Source: Actinomadura cremea (GTDB taxonomy: Bacteria; Actinomycetota; Actinomycetes; Streptosporangiales; Streptosporangiaceae). Taken from it: 64,000 bases of DNA. This document shows positions 51,719 through 59,309 of the stretch, one piece after another. Location of the stretch: assembly GCF_014648495.1 (NCBI RefSeq), contig NZ_BMRF01000010.1:1-64000 (forward strand), given 5' to 3'. Positions within the stretch are counted from its first letter, which is position 1; every line of letters begins with the position of its first letter. The position numbers were made by a program, and so were the translations under genes. The notes beneath the pieces were generated by a model. It was not told the DNA's origin. It ran no database searches and saw nothing but the letters and a program-made list of their open reading frames with translations.

Positions 51719-52626
51719 CCTCGCCCTCCCTCACCAAGTCGTCCGGCCCGTCCGGCCCGAGCCTCACGTCGGTCTCGGCGTCCCGCAAGTTCAAGGACCG
51801 GGCCGTCCAGGGTCTCGTGTACCTGGCGTTCGCGCTCGCGGTCATCCCGCTCGTCTCGGTCCTGTGGACGGTCATCGCCAACGGCCTCGAGCGGCTCGAC
51901 CCGACGTTCTTCCAGTTCTCCATGAACGCGGTCAGCGGCATCGACGAGGGCGGCGGCGCCTACCACGCCATCATCGGCACCCTCCAGCAGGTCGCGATCA
52001 CGACGATCATCGCCGTCCCGATCTCCGTGCTCACCGCCATCTACCTGGTGGAGTACGCGGGCAACGGCCGCCTCGGCAAGGTGATCAGCTTCTTCGTCGA
52101 CGTCATGATCGGCATCCCGTCGATCGTCGCGGGCCTGTTCATCCTCGCGCTCTGGCTGCTCACCTTCGGGTTCGAGTACTCCGGCTTCGCCGGCGCCCTC
52201 GCCCTGGTGATCCTGATGATCCCGACCGTCACCCGGTCGGCCGAGGAGATGCTCAAGCTCGTCCCGAACGACCTGCGCGAGGCGTCCTTCGCCCTCGGCG
52301 TCCCGCGCTGGCGCACGATCCTGTTCGTCGTCCTGCCCACCGCGATGAACGGCATCATCACCGGCGTCATGCTCGCCGTCGCCCGCGTCATGGGCGAGAC
52401 CGCGCCGCTCCTCCTCACGATCTTCTTCACGAAGGCGATCAACATGAACGCCTTCGACGGCCCCCAGGGCTCGCTGCCCACCTTCATCTGGGAGCAGGCC
52501 GGCGACCCGAACCAGAACTCGCTGGACCGCGCCTGGACCGGCGCGCTCGTCCTGATCGGCCTGATCATGCTGCTGAACCTGGTGGCCCGGCTGATCGCCC
52601 GGCGCCGTTCCCCCGCCGACCGCTGA
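51715..52626 (+). CDS. pstA: Phosphate ABC transporter permease PstA
   Basis: 303 residues from the GTG at 51715, which overlaps the pstC stop (GTGA) with AAGGAG just before. 'EASFALGVPRWRTILFVVLP' is the EAA loop and 'VARVMGETAPLLLTIF' the conserved PstA late helix. Six spans are visible. Confidence 0.95.
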   Translation: MTSPSLTKSSGPSGPSLTSVSASRKFKDRAVQGLVYLAFALAVIPLVSVLWTVIANGLERLDPTFFQFSMNAVSGIDEGGGAYHAIIGTLQQVAITTIIAVPISVLTAIYLVEYAGNGRLGKVISFFVDVMIGIPSIVAGLFILALWLLTFGFEYSGFAGALALVILMIPTVTRSAEEMLKLVPNDLREASFALGVPRWRTILFVVLPTAMNGIITGVMLAVARVMGETAPLLLTIFFTKAINMNAFDGPQGSLPTFIWEQAGDPNQNSLDRAWTGALVLIGLIMLLNLVARLIARRRSPADR

Positions 52627-52661
52627 CCCGCCCTTCCGGCACGAATAGGAGCACCTGACCC

Positions 52662-53438
52662 ATGGCCAAGCGGATCGAAGTCTCCGGGCTGCACGCCTAC
52701 TACGGCGGCGTCCACGCCATCGAGGACATCTCGATGACGGTCGAGCCGCGCTCGGTGACCGCGTTCATCGGGCCGTCGGGCTGCGGCAAGTCGACCTTCC
52801 TGCGCACCCTCAACCGGATGCACGAGGTCATCCCCGGCGCCCGCGTCGAGGGCAAGGTCATGCTGGACGACGAGGACCTCTACGACTCGGCCGTCGACCC
52901 CGTCGCCGTCCGCCGCGTCGTCGGCATGGTGTTCCAGCGCCCCAACCCGTTCCCCACCATGTCGATCTACGACAACGTCGCCGCGGGCCTGAAGCTCAAC
53001 GGCGTCCGCCGCAAGAGCCGCCTCGACGAGATCGTCGAGGAGTCCCTGCAGGGCGCCAACCTGTGGAACGAGGTCAAGGACCGCCTGGGCAAGCCCGGCG
53101 CCGGGCTCTCCGGCGGCCAGCAGCAGCGGCTCTGCATCGCCCGCGCCATCGCCGTCCAGCCGCAGGTCCTGCTGATGGACGAGCCCTGCTCGGCCCTCGA
53201 CCCCATCTCGACGCTCGCGATCGAGGACCTCATCGCCAAGCTGAAGTCCCAGTACACGATCGTCATCGTCACCCACAACATGCAGCAGGCCGCCCGCGTC
53301 AGCGACCGCACGGCCTTCTTCAACATCGCCGGCACCGGCCAGCCCGGCAAGCTCATCGAGATCGACGACACCAGCAAGATCTTCACGAACCCGGAGCAGA
53401 AGGCCACCGAGGACTACATCACCGGCCGCTTCGGCTGA
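52662..53438 (+). CDS. pstB: Phosphate ABC transporter ATPase PstB
   Basis: 258 residues; AGGAG lies upstream of the ATG. Walker A is 'GPSGCGKST', the Q loop '[19 protein letters not shown]' is typical of PstB, the signature is '[16 protein letters not shown]', and Walker B '[12 protein letters not shown]' with the H loop 'VTHNMQQA' follow. It powers phosphate import. No phoU follows; the next gene is on the other strand. Confidence 0.96.
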   Translation: MAKRIEVSGLHAYYGGVHAIEDISMTVEPRSVTAFIGPSGCGKSTFLRTLNRMHEVIPGARVEGKVMLDDEDLYDSAVDPVAVRRVVGMVFQRPNPFPTMSIYDNVAAGLKLNGVRRKSRLDEIVEESLQGANLWNEVKDRLGKPGAGLSGGQQQRLCIARAIAVQPQVLLMDEPCSALDPISTLAIEDLIAKLKSQYTIVIVTHNMQQAARVSDRTAFFNIAGTGQPGKLIEIDDTSKIFTNPEQKATEDYITGRFG

Positions 53439-53440
53439 CC

Positions 53441-53499
53441 CCGCCTGACGCCGCCTGACGCCGCCTGACGCCGGTCGGACTCCGGTCGGACTCCGGTCG
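53441..53499. repeat. Short tandem repeats after pstB
   Basis: Three perfect copies of CCGCCTGACG (53441-53470), then two and a half copies of CCGGTCGGACT (53471-53499). A 6-bp hairpin (GGTCGC/GCGACC, 53495-53509) follows. It fills part of the gap between the convergent pstB and glnR genes. Confidence 0.75.
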
Positions 53500-53660
53500 C
53501 AGAGCGACCTCCGTCCGCCCGGTAAGGCCCCGCCCGCTCGCGGCCCCTGCCCGCCTGCGTGCGGGGGTCTCGCCGGCGTGCGGGGGTGCTGCCCGCGTGG
53601 GGTGCTGCCTGCGTGCGGGGGTGTCGCCCGCGTCCGTCCGGACGGGCGGTCGTGGGGCGC

Positions 53661-54380
53661 TCAGGTTCGCGCGGGGGTCTTGTCCTCGGTCTCGCCGTTG
53701 GGGCGCTCGTCGGGGACGAAGCGGTAGCCGACGTTGCGGACGGTGCCGATGAGGGCCTCGTACTCGGCGCCGAGCTTGGCGCGGAGGCGGCGGACGTGGA
53801 CGTCGACGGTGCGGGTGCCGCCGAAGTAGTCGTAGCCCCACACCTCCTGGAGGAGCTGGGCGCGGGTGAAGACGCGGCCCGGGTGCTGGGCCAGGTACTT
53901 CAGGAGCTCGAACTCCTTGAAGGTGAGGTCGAGGACGCGGCCGCGCAGGCGGGCCGTGTAGGTGGCCTCGTCGATCGTGAGGTCGCCGTTGCGGATCTCG
54001 CCCGGGTCCTCCTCGGCGTCGGCGGCCGCGGCGGCGCGGCCGACGGCGAGGCGGAGGCGGGCCTCGACCTCGGCGGGGCCCGCGGTCTGCAGGAGCAGGT
54101 CGTCCAGGCCCCATTCGGGGCTGAGGGCGGCGAGGCCCCCTTCGGTGACGATGCCGAGGAGGGGGCTGTCGAGGCCGGTGGTGCGCAGCAGCCGGCACAG
54201 GCTCTTGGCCTGGGCGAGGTCGCGGCGCGCGTCCACCAGGACGACGTCGGCGGGTGGTGCGTCGATCAGCGCGGACGCCTCGGCGGGGGCGACCCGCACC
54301 GAGTGCAGCAGCAGGCCCAGGGCGGGCAGCACCTCGTCGGATGGTTCCAGCGCATTGGTCAGCAAGAGCAAGGTGCTCAA
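53661..54380 (-). CDS. glnR: GlnR-type orphan response regulator
   Basis: 239 residues. The start is TTG at 54380, 5 nt after GGAGG on the minus strand. The receiver begins '[31 protein letters not shown]' and contains '[10 protein letters not shown]' and '[11 protein letters not shown]', diagnostic of actinobacterial GlnR. It keeps the Asp but lacks the paired acidic residues near the N-terminus, as in phosphorylation-independent GlnR. The winged helix is '[20 protein letters not shown]' and '[13 protein letters not shown]'. It controls nitrogen assimilation and, in relatives, interacts with phosphate control, consistent with its place by pst. Confidence 0.92.
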   Translation of the reverse strand: MSTLLLLTNALEPSDEVLPALGLLLHSVRVAPAEASALIDAPPADVVLVDARRDLAQAKSLCRLLRTTGLDSPLLGIVTEGGLAALSPEWGLDDLLLQTAGPAEVEARLRLAVGRAAAAADAEEDPGEIRNGDLTIDEATYTARLRGRVLDLTFKEFELLKYLAQHPGRVFTRAQLLQEVWGYDYFGGTRTVDVHVRRLRAKLGAEYEALIGTVRNVGYRFVPDERPNGETEDKTPART

Positions 54381-54582
54381 TGCCGCCTCCTCGTCCTAAA
54401 ACAGACGTGGGACCCAGGCTGCTCACACTCGCTCGCCCCGGTCATGGCCGACGCGCGCGTGCGGGAAGGCCATGCAGGGTGTTCGGGTGAACTCCCCGGC
54501 CTCCGTCGCCCGGATCCCTCGTCCCGAGCATATCCGAGACGGCCCCGGCCGTCCCGGGGGGCTCGGGTGAGACCCTTGGAGC

Positions 54583-54837
54583 ATGGCGAATGGGACGATC
54601 CGGTACTGGGCGGCGGCGAAGGCGGCGGCGGGCACCGGCGAGGAGCCGTACGACGCCGGGACGCTCGCCGAGGCGCTCGCGGCGGCGTCCGTCCGGCGGG
54701 ACGGCGAGTTCGCGCGGGTGGTCGCGCGCAGTTCGTTCCTCGTGAACGGCGACCCGGTGGGAAAGCGGGACCACGGGTCGGTGGAGCTGCCCGAGGGGGG
54801 CGTGGTCGAGGTGCTGCCGCCGTTCGCCGGGGGGTGA
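54583..54837 (+). CDS. MoaD/ThiS-family sulfur-carrier protein
   Basis: 84 residues ending in Gly-Gly ('PPFAGG'), the tail that is adenylated and thiocarboxylated in sulfur carriers. 'SSFLVNGDPVGKRDHGSVELPEGGVVEVLPPFAGG' is the ubiquitin-like MoaD fold. It could serve molybdopterin or another sulfur-transfer route. A nearby rhodanese and thioredoxin make a sulfur-relay context plausible. Confidence 0.88.
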   Translation: MANGTIRYWAAAKAAAGTGEEPYDAGTLAEALAAASVRRDGEFARVVARSSFLVNGDPVGKRDHGSVELPEGGVVEVLPPFAGG

Positions 54838-54919
54838 ATCTCACTCCGCGGTGTGACTCGGGCGGATCGCCGGGCCGGTTAAGGTGTGGCGATCGCGTGG
54901 GGCCGTCCGGAGGAGAGAC

Positions 54920-55624
54920 ATGCGCAAGGCACTGGTGGTCCTGCTCGTCCTGGTGGTGGGAGGGCTGATCGCCGCAGACCGGATCGGGGTCCGGATCGCG
55001 CAGGACGAGATCGCCCGGCAGGTGGCCGCGCAGGAGGGCCTGGCGCGGCAGCCCGACGTCACGATCCACGGGTTCCCGTTCCTGACGCAGGCGGCCGGCG
55101 GCGAGTACGACCACATCGAGGTCTCCATCGGGGAGTACACCGAGCAGGACGTGACGCTGTCGGGCGTCCGCGTCGACATGCGCGGCGTGCGGGCCCCGCT
55201 GTCGGAGATCGCGAGCGGCAACACCGCCAACGTCACCGCCCGGACGGCGACCGCGTCGGCCGTCATCCCGTACCCGGTGATCGAGGAGCAGGCGCCGAAG
55301 GAGGTCGAGGGGCTCGCGCCGAAGGGCGAGGACCTGGAGGTCGACCTCGCGGGCGCGGTGATGGGGTTCCAGCTGTCGGGCAAGGCGGTCGTGTCGCTGG
55401 AGGCGACGGCCAAGGGCATCGCGGTCACGCCGAAGTCGGTCGCGCCGGACGGCGGCCCGCAGATCCCGCTGGCCCTGGTGCAGCGGCAGCTCACGTGGGT
55501 GGTCCCGGTCACCGACCTGCCGGTCGGGTCGCGGATCAGCCGGATCGAGCCGACCCCGGACGGGCTGCGCGTCTCGGCCACCGCCCAGAACGTCCAGCTG
55601 AGCGACCTGCAGAACGTGCGTTGA
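54920..55624 (+). CDS. DUF2993 (LmeA-like) phospholipid-binding protein
   Basis: 234 residues from the ATG at 54920, after GGAGGAGAG. The N-terminal hydrophobic segment (residues 3-19) is a signal anchor. 'VTIHGFPFLTQAAGGEYDHIEVS' is the DUF2993 hallmark. The mycobacterial homologue LmeA binds phosphatidylinositol in the periplasm and supports lipomannan synthesis; whether that holds here is inference. It sits 10 bp before an ECF sigma gene. Confidence 0.9.
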   Translation: MRKALVVLLVLVVGGLIAADRIGVRIAQDEIARQVAAQEGLARQPDVTIHGFPFLTQAAGGEYDHIEVSIGEYTEQDVTLSGVRVDMRGVRAPLSEIASGNTANVTARTATASAVIPYPVIEEQAPKEVEGLAPKGEDLEVDLAGAVMGFQLSGKAVVSLEATAKGIAVTPKSVAPDGGPQIPLALVQRQLTWVVPVTDLPVGSRISRIEPTPDGLRVSATAQNVQLSDLQNVR

Positions 55625-55634
55625 ACCGTTCCGC

Positions 55635-56171
55635 GTGAGAGTACGTGGAAGGGGTGTGGGCCCCACTGCGGACGAGGGACTGCTTCGCGCCCTCTACAGC
55701 GAGCACGGCGGACCCCTGCTCGGTTACGCCCTGCGGCTGACGGGCGGGGACCGCCCGCAGGCCGAGGACGTCGTGCAGGAGACGCTGCTGCGCGCCTGGC
55801 GGCATCCCGAGGCCCTCGCGGGACGGCCCGTCCGCCCGTGGCTGTTCACGGTCGCGCGGAACCTGGTCGTGGACGCGCACCGCGCCAAGCGCGCGCGGCC
55901 GCAGGAGACGGGCATGGACGAGCACGTCCTGACGGCCCACGCGGGGCCGGACGACATCGACCGGGCGCTCGAGTCGTGGACGGTCGCCGAGGCGCTCGCG
56001 CAGCTGAGCCCGACGCACCGGGCCGTCCTCGTGGAGACCTACTACCGGGGACGGTCGGTCGCCGAGGCGGCCGAGGTCCTCGGAATCCCGCCCGGAACCG
56101 TGAAGTCGCGCACCTACTACGCGCTGCGGGCGCTCAAACTGGCATTGGAGGAGAGGGGGCTGGCGCCATGA
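55635..56171 (+). CDS. ECF-type RNA polymerase sigma factor
   Basis: 178 residues from the GTG at 55635; GTG 55656, just after a GGAAGG, is an alternative. Region 2 is 'LYSEHGGPLLGYALRLTGG..AEDVVQETLLRAWRHP' and 'PWLFTVARNLVVDAHRAKRAR'; region 4 is 'LSPTHRAVLVETYYRGRSVAEAAEVLGIPPGTVKSRTYYALRALK'. It is SigL/SigK-like. It overlaps the anti-sigma gene by ATGA, so the latter is its likely partner. Confidence 0.93.
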   Translation: MRVRGRGVGPTADEGLLRALYSEHGGPLLGYALRLTGGDRPQAEDVVQETLLRAWRHPEALAGRPVRPWLFTVARNLVVDAHRAKRARPQETGMDEHVLTAHAGPDDIDRALESWTVAEALAQLSPTHRAVLVETYYRGRSVAEAAEVLGIPPGTVKSRTYYALRALKLALEERGLAP

Positions 56172-56929
56172 CCGACCACTGCACGGACGTGCGCGCCGCC
56201 CTCGGCGTGTACGTCGTCGGCGCCATCGACCCGGCCGAGCGCGCCCGCGTGGACGCCCATCTGGCCGGCTGCCCGGCCTGCCGGGACGAGCTGGCCGGGC
56301 TCGCCGGGCTGCCCGCGCTGCTCGGACGGGTCGACGAGGAGCAGCTCACCCGGGCCGCGGAGCCCCCGCCGGAACTGCTGGACGCGCTGCTGGCGCGGGC
56401 CGCCGAGCGGCGGAGGGGGCCGCTCGGCGGCCGGTGGCGGCACCACGGGGAGGGCTCCCGGGACGGCGGCGGCCGGATGCGGCGGTGGGCGCCGGTCGCG
56501 GCGGCGGCCTGCCTGACGCTGGCCGTCGGCGGGCTCGCCGGGGGGCTGGTCGCGGCCGCGGGCGACGGGTCCGGGACGGCCGCCGCGCCGCCCGGGACGT
56601 CCGCGCCCGCCTCGCCCACCCAGGTGATCACCGCCGAGCGGATCGCGGCCGCCAACGACGCTACGGGCGTCCGCGGCTACGTGCTGCTGTACGAGCGCAG
56701 ATGGGGCACCGAGGTCGAACTTCACCTGTCCGGGCTCGAACAGGGCGCCCGCTGCCGCCTCCAGGTGATCGCCCGGGACGGCCGCAAGGACGCGCTCGGC
56801 AGCTGGTACGTGCCCTACGACGACGGGTACGGCGAGTACCGGGGCTCGACGATGTTCCCGCGCGGGGAGTTGTCGACGTTCGAGATCGTCGGGCTCGACG
56901 GGAAGACCGTCCTGACGATCCCGATCTGA
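56168..56929 (+). CDS. Zinc-finger anti-sigma factor with large extracytoplasmic domain
   Basis: 253 residues. The ZAS motif is His31-x3-Cys35-x2-Cys38 ('HLAGCPACRDEL') near the N-terminus, which binds the sigma factor and can sense thiol oxidation. One TM segment ('AAAACLTLAVGGLAGGLVAAA') follows. About 120 residues are outside, ending in a beta-rich domain ('VELHLSGLEQGARCRLQVIARDGRKD'). Coupling to the sigma gene makes it the cognate regulator; the redox-gene context suggests the signal is oxidative. Confidence 0.92.
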   Translation: MTDHCTDVRAALGVYVVGAIDPAERARVDAHLAGCPACRDELAGLAGLPALLGRVDEEQLTRAAEPPPELLDALLARAAERRRGPLGGRWRHHGEGSRDGGGRMRRWAPVAAAACLTLAVGGLAGGLVAAAGDGSGTAAAPPGTSAPASPTQVITAERIAAANDATGVRGYVLLYERRWGTEVELHLSGLEQGARCRLQVIARDGRKDALGSWYVPYDDGYGEYRGSTMFPRGELSTFEIVGLDGKTVLTIPI

Positions 56930-57096
56930 ACTGGTCGCTTTCGCCCGAGTTCCGGGGAGAACGTTCCATCCTCGGACGGCCGGATCGGTTCTCGTCGCGG
57001 ATCCCCGTGTTCGGCGAGGCACCTGATTCCGTGCTCGATCGCCGGAAGACGCGGCCGCCCGGCGCGGTTGTACCGGACGGCGATGGGAGGAAGCGC

Positions 57097-57468
57097 GTGA
57101 CCGATCCCACGGCCGACCCTTCGGGCGGCCCGAAGGACGAACCCGCAGGTGAAACCGTGGAGGTGCTCGGGACGGACGTCCTGGGCGCCGGCCTCGGGGA
57201 GCGGGCCACGCTCGTCCAGTTCTCCAGCGCGTTCTGCGCGCCGTGCCGCGCCACCCGGCGGGTCCTCGGCGACGTCGCCCGGATGGTCGACGGGGTCGCC
57301 TACGTCGAGATCGACGCGGAGGCGAACCTGCCGCTCGTCCGGAGGCTGGACGTCACCGGGACGCCCACCGTGCTCGTGCTCGACGCCGCCGGACGGGTCG
57401 TGCGGCGGGCCACCGGGGCGCCGCGCAGGGCCGACGTGATCGCCGCCCTCGGCGCGGCCGTCCACTGA
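57097..57468 (+). CDS. Thioredoxin-family protein (ThiX-like)
   Basis: 123 residues; GGGAGG lies 6 nt before the GTG at 57097. The active site is 'AFCAPC', with Phe for the usual Trp, and 'TGTPTVLVLDAAG' has the cis-Pro. It is cytoplasmic (no signal) with a 25-residue acidic N-terminal extension. It matches the position and size of mycobacterial ThiX beside cysA2 and may serve as reductant for the rhodanese. Confidence 0.88.
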   Translation: MTDPTADPSGGPKDEPAGETVEVLGTDVLGAGLGERATLVQFSSAFCAPCRATRRVLGDVARMVDGVAYVEIDAEANLPLVRRLDVTGTPTVLVLDAAGRVVRRATGAPRRADVIAALGAAVH

Positions 57469-57507
57469 GGGGACACTCCGGTGACCAGGAACAAGACGAA
57501 CGTCACT

Positions 57508-57524
57508 GTCTCGCAACGCGAGAC
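57508..57524. promoter_or_regulatory. Inverted repeat before the cysteine-leader promoter
   Basis: GTCTCGC-AAC-GCGAGAC, a perfect 7+3+7 repeat ending 4 bp before the predicted -35. It could be an operator of the rhodanese operon or a weak terminator for thiX. Confidence 0.4.
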
Positions 57525-57528
57525 GGAT

Positions 57529-57558
57529 GTGACACCACGTGGATTGTCGGCTTACCAT
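57529..57558 (+). promoter_or_regulatory. Promoter of the cysteine leader/rhodanese operon
   Basis: GTGACA (57529-57534) and TACCAT (57553-57558), 18 bp apart. Transcription should start at about 57565-57566, exactly at the leader GTG. Confidence 0.6.
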
Positions 57559-57565
57559 CGTGTCC

Positions 57566-57652
57566 GTGCGTGACCGAACAGAGCAGATGCTCACGAAGCG
57601 CCGCGCGGTCGACTTCTGCCGCGTGGCCGCCTCGCTCTGTCGTATGGCCTGA
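57566..57652 (+). CDS. Predicted leaderless cysteine-responsive leader peptide
   Basis: 28 residues, beginning at the GTG at 57566 that coincides with the predicted transcription start; a GTG at 57560 in the same frame is too close to the -10. The core 'LTKRRAVDFCRVAASLCRMA' matches the actinobacterial putative leader peptides that precede sulfur genes ('LTxRRHVDLxRVxSxLCR'). Two Cys codons lie near the end. In mycobacteria, short leaderless Cys-containing ORFs upstream of sulfur genes attenuate the operon according to cysteine supply. The rhodanese gene follows 315 bp later. This peptide is likely regulatory rather than functional as a protein. Confidence 0.72.
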   Translation: MRDRTEQMLTKRRAVDFCRVAASLCRMA

Positions 57653-57967
57653 GGCATCGAGCCCGACCGTTCCGAGCACTTTCCCTCTACTCAGCTCGTA
57701 CGCACGCCTCACCGCCTGGAGCATCCCGATGCAGGTCGACCCGTGTGGGCCGCGCCACGGCGCGTCCGCCCCGGAGTCCCGCGTCGTCAACGGTGCCACG
57801 GCGGGTACGGCCGGTCGCGCGACGGGGACCAACCGGTTCGGTACCGATGCCGCCGCCTGTGCGATCAATGAGCACGCGCCCGCCTCCGGAGGACGCGCGG
57901 GGCGCGCGAAGTATCCGCTGATCCGACAATCCACTGCGAATATTCGCTCCGACAGGGAGGTTCCCGA
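57653..57967. other. Leader region between the Cys peptide and the rhodanese gene
   Basis: 315 bp transcribed leader. It ends with GGGAGG before the rhodanese ATG. An in-frame 80-codon ORF (ATG 57729 to the stop overlapping the rhodanese start as ATGA) has a weak GGAG site. It is low-complexity and unlike known proteins; it may be part of the control region, or spurious. Confidence 0.45.
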
Positions 57968-58807
57968 ATGAGCCGCGCCGACGTCCTGGTGGACGCAAGC
58001 TGGGTCGAAGAGCACCTGGACGACCCCGGTCTCGTCCTGGTCGAGGTCGATGAGGACGTGTCCGCCTACGACAAGGGCCACATCCGTGGCGCCGTGAAGA
58101 TCGACTGGAAGACCGAGCTGCAGGACCCGGTCCGCCGCGACTTCGTCGACAAGACCGGTTTCGAGGAGCTGCTCTCGTCCAAGGGCATCGCCAACGACGA
58201 CCTGGTCATCCTGTACGGCGGCAACAACAACTGGTTCGCCGCCTACGCCTACTGGTACTTCAAGCTGTACGGCCACCAGAAGGTGCAGCTGCTCGACGGC
58301 GGCCGCAAGAAGTGGGAGCTGGACTCCCGCGAGCTGGTCACCGACGTCCCGTCCCGGCCGAACACCGAGTACAAGGCCCAGGACCAGGACCTGAAGATCC
58401 GCGCGTTCCGCGACGAGGTCGTCGACGCCATCGGCACCAAGAACCTCATCGACGTGCGGTCGCCCGACGAGTTCAGCGGCAAGCTGCTCGCGCCGGCGCA
58501 CCTGCCGCAGGAGCAGGCGCAGCGGGCCGGGCACGTCCCGACCGCGCGCAGCATCCCGTGGTCCAAGGCGGCCAACGACGACGGCACGTTCAAGTCCGAC
58601 GACGAGCTCCGCGCGCTCTACACCGAGGCCGGCGTCGACCTGAACAAGGACACCATCGCCTACTGCCGCATCGGCGAGCGCTCCTCGCACACCTGGTTCG
58701 CCCTGCGCGAGCTGCTCGGCCTGGAGAACGTCAAGAACTACGACGGCTCGTGGACCGAGTACGGCTCGCTCGTCGGGGTCCCCGTCGAGCTCGGCGACCC
58801 CAAGTAG
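57968..58807 (+). CDS. Thiosulfate sulfurtransferase (rhodanese)
   Basis: 279 residues with two rhodanese domains. The active Cys233 lies in 'AYCRIGERSSHTW'. 'VLVDASWVEEHLDD', 'DKGHIRGAVKIDW' and 'NLIDVRSPDEFSGK' mark each half. It corresponds to the CysA2/CysA3 group and should move sulfane sulfur from thiosulfate to thiols or cyanide. It is under the predicted leader peptide, and DUF1416 follows by 82 bp, the same order as cysA2-sseC2. Confidence 0.95.
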   Translation: MSRADVLVDASWVEEHLDDPGLVLVEVDEDVSAYDKGHIRGAVKIDWKTELQDPVRRDFVDKTGFEELLSSKGIANDDLVILYGGNNNWFAAYAYWYFKLYGHQKVQLLDGGRKKWELDSRELVTDVPSRPNTEYKAQDQDLKIRAFRDEVVDAIGTKNLIDVRSPDEFSGKLLAPAHLPQEQAQRAGHVPTARSIPWSKAANDDGTFKSDDELRALYTEAGVDLNKDTIAYCRIGERSSHTWFALRELLGLENVKNYDGSWTEYGSLVGVPVELGDPK

Positions 58808-58889
58808 CCGGCGCTCGGCGCCGCCGAGCGACCGTCCGTCCGCCGGTCGGCGGAACCGAGTTTTCCGTGCACACGGAGATGGAGGAACA

Positions 58890-59198
58890 ATGACCCAGGG
58901 CTGCGCAGCACCCGCCCAGACGGCGCATCTGCCCGCGACCGTCGACCTGACCAACGAGGCCGTCATCCAGGGCACCGTCACGCGCGACGGCGCGCCCGTG
59001 TCCAGCGCCTACGCCCGCCTGCTCGACGCCACCGGCGAGTTCACCGCCGAGGTCGTCACCGGCGACGAGGGCGTGTTCCGCTTCTTCGCCGCCGACGGCG
59101 ACTGGACGGTCCGCGTCCTCGCCGCGGGCGGCGTGAGCGTCGACAACAGCGTCACCGCCAAGACCGGTGAGGTCGCGGCGCTCGAGGTCTCCATCTGA
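58890..59198 (+). CDS. DUF1416 protein (SseC-like)
   Basis: 102 residues; GGAGGA precedes the ATG. 'GTVTRDGAPVSSAYARLLDATGEFTAEVVT' and 'FRFFAADGDWTVRVLA' form a carboxypeptidase-regulatory-like beta sandwich. It accompanies rhodanese genes across actinobacteria (SseC); the biochemical role is unknown. A single Cys at residue 5 is the only thiol. Confidence 0.9.
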   Translation: MTQGCAAPAQTAHLPATVDLTNEAVIQGTVTRDGAPVSSAYARLLDATGEFTAEVVTGDEGVFRFFAADGDWTVRVLAAGGVSVDNSVTAKTGEVAALEVSI

Positions 59199-59215
59199 CC
59201 TGAGCGACGCCGCCA

Positions 59216-59255
59216 CGGACCCCGTCGTCCCGCTCCGCGCGGACGGCGGGGTCCG
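59216..59255 (+). terminator. Terminator after the rhodanese-DUF1416 operon
   Basis: 59216-59230 pairs with 59241-59255 (15 bp with one G-T), 18 bp past the stop. Confidence 0.75.
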
Positions 59256-59296
59256 CCGCGTTCGCGCCGGCCCTCCCCGGTGTCGGTGCGTATCGG

Positions 59297-59302
59297 TACG
59301 AT
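59297..59302 (+). promoter_or_regulatory. -10 element of the polytopic membrane protein gene
   Basis: TACGAT followed by 7 nt and the ATG at 59310, with no Shine-Dalgarno; a leaderless start is likely. Confidence 0.5.
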
Positions 59303-59309
59303 CGGCGCG

